A stretch of DNA of 5,278 nucleotides. Source: Oceanihabitans sp. (GTDB taxonomy: Bacteria; Bacteroidota; Bacteroidia; Flavobacteriales; Flavobacteriaceae). Location: assembly GCA_018067265.1 (NCBI GenBank), contig JAGPUY010000226.1:1-5278 (forward strand), written 5' to 3'. Within the stretch, counting starts at the first letter, position 1. Every line of letters starts with the position of its first letter. Below the pieces are notes generated by a model. The model ran no database searches, had not been told where the DNA came from, and saw nothing but the letters and a program-made list of their open reading frames with translations. Below are positions 1 to 5,278 of this stretch, piece by piece. Made by a program: the position numbers and the translations under genes.

Positions 1-1918
1 TAGTTTCTGTTAGTGATTTGTCTAGTTCATCTCTAATAATCCATTTATACGATGGCATAATAGAACCGGATGACGTACTTTGTGGATCGTACATGTGGTT
101 TAGGTGCCAGTTGTCTGAATATTTCCCTCCAATACGATGTAAATCTGGACCTGTACGTTTAGAACCCCATAAAAATGGATGATCGTAAACATATTCTCCT
201 GCTTTAGAGTATTCTCCATAACGTTCTACTTCACTTCTAAAAGGACGAATCATTTGGGAGTGACATCCAACGCAACCTTCACGAATGTAAATATCACGAC
301 CTTCTAACTCTAAAGGCGTGTATGGTTTTACACTTGCAATAGTTGGTATATTTGATTTCACCATTATAGTTGGTACTATTTGTACAATACCACCAATCAA
401 AATAGCAATGGTTGCTCCAATAGTTAATTTAATAGGCTTACGTTCTAACCAAGTGTGCCATCCTTCGCCAGCGGTACGTTTTTTAGAAACATGTTGTAAT
501 GCAGGAGCTTCGGCTAATTCGTCTTCTACTTTACTTCCTTGTCTTATCGTGATATACACATTATACACAAGAATTAGCATTCCTGCAATATATAGCGTTC
601 CACCAACGGCACGCATGTAATACATTGGCATAATTTCGGTAACGGTTTCTAAGAAGTTACCATACATTAAAGTACCATCTGGATTAAACTGTTTCCACAT
701 ACTTGCTTGTGTAAACCCAGCAACATAGAGCGGTAAGGCATAAAATATAATACCTAAAGTACCAACCCAGAAATGTAGATTTGCAAGTTTTAAAGAGTAT
801 AATTTTGTTTTAAATAGTCTTGGTACTAAATAATAAATCATACCGAATGCTAAGAAACCATTCCATGCTAAAGCACCAACGTGAACGTGTGCAATAATCC
901 AATCGGTAAAGTGACCAATTGCATTTACATTTTTAAGCGAAAGTAAAGGGCCTTCAAAAGTTGCCATACCATAACCAGTAAGTGCAACAACCATAAATTT
1001 TAAAACAGGATCTGTACGTACTTTATCCCAAGCACCACGAAGTGTTAGTAGTCCGTTTATCATTCCTCCCCAAGAAGGCATTAATAACATTATAGAAAAA
1101 GCAACACCAAGGTTTTGTGCCCATTCTGGTAAAGCGGTATATAGTAAATGATGTGGTCCAGCCCAAATATAAATAAAGATTAAAGACCAAAAGTGAATGA
1201 TAGAAAGTCTATAGGAGTACACCGGTCTATTTGCTGCTTTAGGAACAAAATAATACATCAATCCTAAGAAAGGTGTTGTTAAAAAGAAAGCTACGGCGTT
1301 ATGTCCATACCACCATTGTACCAATGCATCTTGAACTCCTGCATACACAGAATAACTTTTCAAAGCACTAACAGGTAGTTCTAAACTATTAAAGATATGT
1401 AATACAGCAACGGTTACAAAAGTGGCTATGTAAAACCAAATAGCAACATATAAATGGCGCTGTCTTCTTTTAATCATGGTACCAATTAAATTGATTCCGA
1501 AAGCAACCCAAATAACAGCAATGGCGATATCAAAAGGCCATTCTAATTCGGCATACTCTTTAGAAGTAGTATAGCCTAGTGGTAATGTAATAGCTGCACC
1601 AACAATGATAGCTTGCCATCCCCAGAAATTGATTTTACTTAATAGATCGCTATACATTCTAGCTTTTAGAAGACGTTGCGTAGAATAGTAAACTCCTGCA
1701 AAAATCGCATTACCAACAAAGGCAAAGATTACTGCGTTGGTATGTAATGGTCTTAAACGACCAAAACTTAACCAAGAAATGCCTTCCATGTAATTTGGAA
1801 AAATGAAAAGGAAAGCTAGCATTAGGCCCACTGTCATACCTACAACTCCCCAGAGAATAGTAGCATAAAGGAAATTTTTAACGATTTTGTTATCGTAGTA
1901 GAATTGTTCTTTTTCCAT
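1..1918 (-). CDS. ccoN: cbb3-type cytochrome c oxidase, fused CcoN-CcoO subunit (CcoNO), C-terminus cut by window edge
   Basis: Catalytic subunit of the cbb3 oxygen reductase of the inner membrane, fused to the monoheme cytochrome c subunit. It reduces O2 to water with electrons from c-type hemes and pumps protons. 639 codons are visible with no stop. Residues 1-460 are CcoN with about 12 membrane helices. Ligand residues match the known cbb3 pattern: His59 and His346 for low-spin heme b, His344 for heme b3, His206, His256 and His257 for CuB, Tyr250 at the position of the His-crosslinked tyrosine, and Glu322. A charged linker (about 461-490) leads to the CcoO part: a membrane anchor (about 497-518), the heme c motif C549-V-G-C552-H553, and Met621 in an MPSY motif as the likely sixth ligand. 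The start at 1918 lies 9 bp after ccoS, so the two are probably cotranscribed and translationally coupled. CcoN/CcoO fusion is known in Bacteroidota. Identity is very secure; only the C-terminal end is missing. Confidence 0.97.
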   Translation of the reverse strand, partial: MEKEQFYYDNKIVKNFLYATILWGVVGMTVGLMLAFLFIFPNYMEGISWLSFGRLRPLHTNAVIFAFVGNAIFAGVYYSTQRLLKARMYSDLLSKINFWGWQAIIVGAAITLPLGYTTSKEYAELEWPFDIAIAVIWVAFGINLIGTMIKRRQRHLYVAIWFYIATFVTVAVLHIFNSLELPVSALKSYSVYAGVQDALVQWWYGHNAVAFFLTTPFLGLMYYFVPKAANRPVYSYRLSIIHFWSLIFIYIWAGPHHLLYTALPEWAQNLGVAFSIMLLMPSWGGMINGLLTLRGAWDKVRTDPVLKFMVVALTGYGMATFEGPLLSLKNVNAIGHFTDWIIAHVHVGALAWNGFLAFGMIYYLVPRLFKTKLYSLKLANLHFWVGTLGIIFYALPLYVAGFTQASMWKQFNPDGTLMYGNFLETVTEIMPMYYMRAVGGTLYIAGMLILVYNVYITIRQGSKVEDELAEAPALQHVSKKRTAGEGWHTWLERKPIKLTIGATIAILIGGIVQIVPTIMVKSNIPTIASVKPYTPLELEGRDIYIREGCVGCHSQMIRPFRSEVERYGEYSKAGEYVYDHPFLWGSKRTGPDLHRIGGKYSDNWHLNHMYDPQSTSSGSIMPSYKWIIRDELDKSLTET

Positions 1919-1927
1919 AATAAATAA

Positions 1928-2116
1928 TTAATTAGTCTTTTTAGTTTTTATAGTTGGTTTTGGATTCTCTTTAACGAGCTCGTCTTCAAAAAGCATTCTA
2001 ACGGAAGGTGTATAGCTATCATCAAATTGACCGCTTTTTACGGCATAAATAAACGCTGCAAAAAAACCGATTGCAACGATAATACTGATAGTCAATAAAA
2101 TATATATAACACTCAT
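1928..2116 (-). CDS. ccoS: cbb3-type cytochrome oxidase assembly protein CcoS
   Basis: Small single-pass membrane protein of 62 residues. In other bacteria CcoS is required for putting heme b and copper cofactors into CcoN; it is not part of the finished enzyme. One hydrophobic helix (about residues 3-24) is followed by the family signature AVKSGQFDD (25-33) and a conserved-looking R40-M-L stretch, then a lysine-rich, probably cytoplasmic tail. The length is normal for the family. It lies 80 bp downstream of ccoI and 9 bp upstream of ccoNO. The 80 bp gap carries its own candidate promoter with an FNR-like site, so ccoS is probably the first gene of a ccoS-ccoNO transcript. No clear Shine-Dalgarno sequence precedes the ATG, as is usual in Bacteroidota. 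The signature and context make the call firm. Confidence 0.93.
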   Translation of the reverse strand: MSVIYILLTISIIVAIGFFAAFIYAVKSGQFDDSYTPSVRMLFEDELVKENPKPTIKTKKTN

Positions 2117-2136
2117 ACCTATTAGAAGTTATGGTT

Positions 2137-2144
2137 CAAAATTA
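2137..2144 (-). promoter_or_regulatory. Candidate Bacteroidota -7 promoter element for ccoS-ccoNO
   Basis: Read on the minus strand this is TAATTTTG, an exact match to the Bacteroidota -7 consensus TAnnTTTG. A start of transcription near position 2132 would follow, giving a leader of roughly 15 nt before the ccoS ATG. No TTTG (-33) element lies at the usual 19 bp spacing; that place is taken by the palindrome at 2163-2184, as expected for a promoter that needs an activator. The match and geometry are seen in the sequence; promoter activity is inferred. Confidence 0.6.
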
Positions 2145-2162
2145 CGTTGGATGCGTTTATTA

Positions 2163-2184
2163 AAACATGATTTTTATCATGTTT
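2163..2184. promoter_or_regulatory. FNR-like palindromic operator upstream of ccoS (perfect 9+9 inverted repeat)
   Basis: Perfect inverted repeat with arms AAACATGAT (2163-2171) and ATCATGTTT (2176-2184) around a TTTT spacer. The total length (22 bp), the N4 spacer and the TGAT/ATCA core equal those of the E. coli FNR box (TTGAT-N4-ATCAA); only the outer base of each core half differs (A for T). Its centre (2173.5) is 33 bp from the centre of the -7 element at 2137-2144, which puts it near -41.5 relative to a start at about 2132, the classic class II activation position. The likely binder is a Crp/Fnr protein such as the one encoded at 4675. A role as a terminator for ccoI is less likely because the stem is AT-rich and only a short T run follows. 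Confidence 0.65.
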
Positions 2185-2196
2185 AGTTATTTGTAA

Positions 2197-4581
2197 TCAT
2201 TCTAGCTTTCTTCCTAAAATATTTGTAGCAATGGTTGTAAACACCACAATACTAATAGAACTTAAGGGCATTAAAATAGCGGCAACAACAGGAGCTAATT
2301 GTCCGGTTACTGCAAAGTACAAACCTATTATGTTATATACAAATGAAAGTACAAAACTCCATTTAATGATTTTTATAGCACTTTTTGAGGCTTTGATATA
2401 TTTGTATAGTTGATTGAATTTGGAAGCATCTAAAATAGCATCACAAGCTGGAGAGAAGACGTTTACGTTTTCGGATAGCGCAATACCAACATTACTCTGC
2501 GCCAAAGCACCAGCATCATTTAAGCCATCCCCAATCATAAGTACTTTTGCGCCTTCGGTTTGATGGTATTTGATGTATTCTAATTTATCATCTGGTTTCT
2601 GATTGAAAATTAACTTCGTTTTACTTGGAAGTAATTTTTTTAAATTTTCAAATTCTCCTTCATTATCACCAGAAAGGATTACCAAATCGTATTGCTTTTT
2701 TAGTTTATTGAAGAGTTTAGATAATCCTTTTCTGTAGCTATTATAAAAAGTGTACTTTCCTTTATATTGGTTGTTTGTGCTAATATGAACCGCTGTATTT
2801 AAAACGGAAGCTTCTGAAGAACCTACAAAACTAGCAGAGCCAATTTTTATGTTTTCATTGTTATGTGACGCTTCAATACCTTTTCCTAAATGTTCTTCAA
2901 AATGATTTAAGGTGATGATATTGTTTTCGTCTAAAATAGCATAGAGTGTTCTACTTAATGGGTGATTAGAACCCCGAAGTGTGTTTTTTAGCAATGTTTC
3001 TTCGGAAGTAGAAAGCACTTCGCCTTCATAAGTTGCCGTACTTTGTTTATTGGAAGTAATCGTTCCTGTTTTATCAAATATAATAGTGTCTATTGCTGCT
3101 AATTGTTCGATAACGGAAGCATTTTTGACATAGAATTTTTGTTTTCCAAAGATGCGAAGCAAATTTCCGAAGGTAAAAGGAGCAGAGAGCGCAATGGCAC
3201 ACGGACAAGCAATAATTAACACCGCTGTAAAAACATTCATGGCTTTAGAAGCATCTACAAATAACCAAAAAGTGGTAGCTATAAATGCAACACTTAAAAC
3301 CGCAATGGTAAACTGCTTGCTTATTTTATTGGTTAATGTGGTGAAGCCGTCTTCTTTATTTTTACGGAATACATCATTACTCCATAATTGGGTGAGGTAA
3401 CTTTGCTCTACCGATTTTAGCGCTTCCATTTCTATAACTCCTGAAGTTTGTTTTCCTCCAGCAAAAAGTTTATCGCCAGAATTTTTACTTATGTTTTCCG
3501 ATTCCCCAGTTACAAAACTGTAATCTATTCTTGCTTTTCCGTTAATGAGAATGCCGTCTACAGGAATTAATTCTTCATTTCTTATAAGCAGTCTATCTCC
3601 TTTTTTTATTTCGTAAACTGGAATTGGAGTTTCTCCCGTTTCCGAAGAAATCTTAGTTACCGCAATTGGGAAATAGGATTTGTAATCCCGCTCAAACGAA
3701 AGGAATGCATATGTTTTTTGTTGAAAGAATTTTCCGAGTAATAAAAAGAATACTAAACCGGTTAAACTATCGAAAAAACCAGAACCTAAATCGAAAATAA
3801 TTTCAGCAGTACTTCTAATGAATAAAACAGCAATACCGAGTGCAATGGGTACATCGATATTTAAAATATTTGCTCGTAAGCCTTTGTAAGCCGAAACAAA
3901 ATAGTCTTGTGCAGCATAAAAAACGACAGGAAGTGAAAAGGCAAACATAAGCCAACGAAACAAAGGTTTGTATTGCTCTAGCCAAAATTCGCCAACTTCA
4001 AAATACTCCGGAAACGATAGAAACATCACGTTACCAAAGGCAAAACCTGCAATTCCCAATTTGTAAATAAGGCTTCTGTTAATATGTTCTTTTCCGGTTT
4101 TAAAATCGTCTAAAGAAATATAAGGTTCGTAACCAATACTACTTAAAAGAATTACAATTTCTTTAAGGGATGTTTTGTCTGTATTGTAAGTAACACGAAC
4201 CGTTTTCTTTCCAAAATTAACTTGTGAGGTGGAAATACCTGGGTTTAATTTGTTGCCATTTTCTAGAATCCAAATACATGAACTACAATGAATATGCGGA
4301 ATATAAAGCGTAGCAATTTGTGTATTACCATCGCTAAACTCGGTTAGTTTTTCAATAATATTTTCTTGCGAAAGGAAATCGTATTTACCTTGAATTTCCT
4401 TCGGAATTGCTCCAGGAGAAGCTTGTAAATCATAGTAACAAGTTAAATCATTTTCTGAGAAAATCTCATATACCGTTTTACAACCATTACAACAAAACGA
4501 TTTTTCGTTAAATTGAATAATTGTATCACAATCATCACCACAATGAAAACAAGTAGACTTGTCCATAATTTTTTTGCTCAT
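2197..4581 (-). CDS. ccoI: Copper-transporting P1B-type ATPase CcoI/FixI (cbb3 oxidase copper supply)
   Basis: Inner-membrane ATPase of 794 residues that exports Cu(I) from the cytoplasm for building the CuB centre of cbb3 oxidase. Domains in order: an N-terminal cysteine cluster typical of CcoI/FixI (C11-x2-C14, C18, C30, C31, C34); a heavy-metal-associated domain (about 90-155) with C99-S-S-C102; four membrane helices (about 172-287); the actuator domain with T358-G-E-S; two helices (about 422-470) with the copper-selective C459-P-C461; phosphorylation site D503-K-T-G-T; nucleotide-binding H540-P; S637-G-D-N; hinge G684-D-G-L-N-D; and two last helices (about 738-788) with Y749-N and M771-P-L-S-S. 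All catalytic motifs are intact, so it should be active. The start at 4581 is the longest form; an in-frame ATG at 4566 (Met6) keeps every motif and is also possible. The gene diverges from a Crp/Fnr regulator. Placement beside ccoS and ccoNO favours CcoI over the detoxifying CopA type. Confidence 0.96.
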   Translation of the reverse strand: MSKKIMDKSTCFHCGDDCDTIIQFNEKSFCCNGCKTVYEIFSENDLTCYYDLQASPGAIPKEIQGKYDFLSQENIIEKLTEFSDGNTQIATLYIPHIHCSSCIWILENGNKLNPGISTSQVNFGKKTVRVTYNTDKTSLKEIVILLSSIGYEPYISLDDFKTGKEHINRSLIYKLGIAGFAFGNVMFLSFPEYFEVGEFWLEQYKPLFRWLMFAFSLPVVFYAAQDYFVSAYKGLRANILNIDVPIALGIAVLFIRSTAEIIFDLGSGFFDSLTGLVFFLLLGKFFQQKTYAFLSFERDYKSYFPIAVTKISSETGETPIPVYEIKKGDRLLIRNEELIPVDGILINGKARIDYSFVTGESENISKNSGDKLFAGGKQTSGVIEMEALKSVEQSYLTQLWSNDVFRKNKEDGFTTLTNKISKQFTIAVLSVAFIATTFWLFVDASKAMNVFTAVLIIACPCAIALSAPFTFGNLLRIFGKQKFYVKNASVIEQLAAIDTIIFDKTGTITSNKQSTATYEGEVLSTSEETLLKNTLRGSNHPLSRTLYAILDENNIITLNHFEEHLGKGIEASHNNENIKIGSASFVGSSEASVLNTAVHISTNNQYKGKYTFYNSYRKGLSKLFNKLKKQYDLVILSGDNEGEFENLKKLLPSKTKLIFNQKPDDKLEYIKYHQTEGAKVLMIGDGLNDAGALAQSNVGIALSENVNVFSPACDAILDASKFNQLYKYIKASKSAIKIIKWSFVLSFVYNIIGLYFAVTGQLAPVVAAILMPLSSISIVVFTTIATNILGRKLE

Positions 4582-4593
4582 TTATACCTGTAA

Positions 4594-4601
4594 CAAAAGT
4601 C
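4594..4601 (-). promoter_or_regulatory. Candidate -7 promoter element for ccoI
   Basis: Read on the minus strand this is GACTTTTG, matching five of the six fixed positions of TAnnTTTG. On its own this is a weak match. It is listed because its centre lies exactly 33 bp from the centre of the palindrome at 4620-4641, the same spacing as the stronger element and palindrome upstream of ccoS. The start of transcription would be near 4589, leaving only about 8 nt before the ATG at 4581 or about 23 nt before the alternative ATG at 4566. Confidence 0.45.
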
Positions 4602-4619
4602 ACTAAACATGTGCTAATA

Positions 4620-4641
4620 TACTATGATATTTGTCATGTTT
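4620..4641. promoter_or_regulatory. FNR-like palindromic operator between ccoI and the Crp/Fnr gene (imperfect)
   Basis: The core is ATGAT (4624-4628), spacer ATTT, GTCAT (4633-4637): an FNR-type half-site pair with one broken base pair. On the minus strand its first 18 bases match the operator upstream of ccoS at 16 positions, the closest resemblance seen between any two non-coding stretches here. Its centre (4630.5) is 49-50 bp from the ccoI start codon and about 44 bp from the regulator start codon, so one site could serve both divergent genes. For ccoI the geometry fits class II activation; for the regulator it could mean autoregulation. Function is inferred from similarity and position. 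Confidence 0.55.
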
Positions 4642-4645
4642 CAAT

Positions 4646-4653
4646 TAACTTTA
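4646..4653 (+). promoter_or_regulatory. Weak possible -7 element for the Crp/Fnr gene
   Basis: TAACTTTA matches TAnnTTTG except for the last base. No -33 TTTG lies at normal spacing (the nearest, at 4630-4633, is only 12 bp upstream). If it is used, transcription would begin near 4658 and the palindrome at 4620-4641 would overlap the polymerase site, pointing to repression of the regulator by its own product or a relative. This is a low-confidence candidate, given because no better one is visible in the 93 bp region. Confidence 0.2.
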
Positions 4654-4674
4654 CAAAACACTATTAATAGCACT

Positions 4675-5278
4675 ATGAGTAAATGTGAACAATGTATTGT
4701 GAGGCAATTCAATTCCCTTAAAGCGTTAACTAAAGACGAGTTAGTGCGTGTTTCTGCTTGTAAAGTTTCTCGGTTTATAAAAAAAGGAGAAGTTATTTTT
4801 GATGAAGGTGAAACCCTAAATGGTGTGTTTTGTGTTAAAGATGGCGTCTGTAAACTCTCTAAGCTAAGTGCAAATGGTAAAGATCAAATTGTAAAACTAG
4901 TTGTAAAAGGAAATTTATTAGGGCAACGTTCTTTAATAGGAGATGAGGCTTCTAATTTGAGTGCTACGGCTTTAAACGATATGGAAGTTTGTTTTATACC
5001 AAAGTCTGAAATTATATGGGATTTACAGAAGAATTCTAATTTTTCTATGGAGGTTATGAAAAATTTAGCACACGATTTAAAAGAAGCAGATAATGTTATT
5101 GTAAACATGGCTCAAAAATCAGTAAAGCAACGTTTGGCAGAAGCATTAATTTATATTAAGGATACTTTTGGGGTGGCGGAAGACGGTATGCTTAAAGTGA
5201 TTCTGTCTCGTGAAGACTATGCAAATGTGGTTGGTACAGCGACAGAATCTGCTATCCGAATTTTATCCCAATTCAAAA
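4675..5278 (+). CDS. Crp/Fnr-family transcriptional regulator, FNR-like, C-terminus cut by window edge
   Basis: Cytoplasmic DNA-binding regulator; 201 codons are visible and the frame is open at the right edge. Layout: an N-terminal C4-x2-C7 segment, a cyclic-nucleotide-type beta-roll (about 20-115), a long dimerisation helix (about 122-148), and a winged helix-turn-helix starting near 150, with the recognition helix around T188-F200. The stretch N101-DMEVCFIP aligns with E. coli FNR so that Cys106 falls on Cys122, a cluster ligand there; C4 and C7 fall on Cys20 and Cys23, but FNR Cys29 aligns with Asn13. The cAMP-binding Arg/Glu pattern of CRP is not seen. Other cysteines are C29, C53 and C59. 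An in-frame ATG at 4636 would add 13 residues but lies inside the palindrome, and the MSKCEQC start is the more natural one. Divergence from ccoI suggests it controls cbb3 oxidase genes, probably in response to oxygen; the ligand is inferred, not shown. Confidence 0.92.
   Translation, partial: MSKCEQCIVRQFNSLKALTKDELVRVSACKVSRFIKKGEVIFDEGETLNGVFCVKDGVCKLSKLSANGKDQIVKLVVKGNLLGQRSLIGDEASNLSATALNDMEVCFIPKSEIIWDLQKNSNFSMEVMKNLAHDLKEADNVIVNMAQKSVKQRLAEALIYIKDTFGVAEDGMLKVILSREDYANVVGTATESAIRILSQFK

Noticed and set aside
318..620. Open frame of 100 codons on the plus strand.
   Set aside because: It lies wholly antisense to ccoNO, whose translation here covers the linker, the CcoO anchor and the heme c motif; the plus-strand product resembles no family I know.
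2163..2184. The palindrome as a rho-independent terminator after ccoI.
   Set aside because: The stem is AT-rich with only two G-C pairs per arm and is followed on the minus strand by only four T before mixed sequence. Its FNR-type spacing and position relative to TAATTTTG fit an operator better.
2231..2413. Open frame of 60 codons on the plus strand.
   Set aside because: It is antisense to the last two membrane helices of CcoI; hydrophobic helices give hydrophobic shadows on the other strand.
3152..3400. Open frame of 82 codons on the plus strand.
   Set aside because: It is antisense to the CPC helix region of CcoI, which has all expected motifs.
4661..4670. Ten-base palindrome CTATTAATAG just before the regulator start codon.
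   Set aside because: It is short, AT-rich and easily expected by chance in this composition; no second copy or promoter relation was seen.
4636..4674. Upstream in-frame ATG as the start of the Crp/Fnr regulator.
   Set aside because: It would add 13 residues with no family resemblance and would place the start codon inside the palindrome; the start at 4675 gives a normal N-terminus with the CxxC pair.
4884..5108. Open frame of 74 codons on the minus strand.
   Set aside because: It is antisense to the beta-roll and dimerisation helix of the Crp/Fnr regulator and has no recognisable features.

Overview
The window is an AT-rich piece of a Bacteroidota chromosome, most likely from a marine-type Flavobacteriaceae. 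The evidence is a fused CcoN-CcoO oxidase subunit, almost no Shine-Dalgarno sequences, at least one exact Bacteroidota -7 promoter element (TAnnTTTG), and flavobacterial-looking protein sequences. The genus call is not supported beyond that. The window holds no RNA genes, mobile elements, CRISPR arrays or gene-free stretches over 100 bp.

Layout: three genes run leftward on the minus strand and one runs rightward on the plus strand. From right to left, the minus genes are ccoI (copper-transporting P1B ATPase, 2197-4581), ccoS (small assembly protein, 1928-2116) and ccoNO (fused catalytic plus monoheme subunit of cbb3 cytochrome oxidase, 1-1918, cut by the left edge). Diverging from ccoI is a Crp/Fnr-family regulator (4675-5278), cut by the right edge inside its helix-turn-helix. 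The ccoI-ccoS gap is 80 bp, the ccoS-ccoNO gap is 9 bp, and the divergent intergenic region is 93 bp.

Together the genes form a micro-aerobic respiration module. CcoNO is the proton-pumping, high-affinity oxygen reductase of the inner membrane. CcoI supplies copper for its CuB site, CcoS is needed for cofactor insertion, and the regulator is the obvious candidate to switch the module on at low oxygen. The remaining subunits and assembly factors (CcoQ, CcoP, CcoG, CcoH) would be expected beyond the left edge but cannot be seen.

The most useful observation is regulatory. Two FNR-like palindromes lie upstream of ccoS (2163-2184, a perfect 9+9 inverted repeat, ATGAT-N4-ATCAT core) and upstream of ccoI (4620-4641, imperfect). 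Read on the minus strand they are 16/18 identical over their core. Each sits exactly 33 bp, centre to centre, from a -7-like element (TAATTTTG and GACTTTTG). This places both near -41.5, the class II activator position. The regulator encoded next door has a CxxC pair and a cysteine aligning with FNR Cys122, but lacks the third canonical N-terminal ligand. The oxidase genes themselves are ordinary; no undescribed enzyme system is evident.
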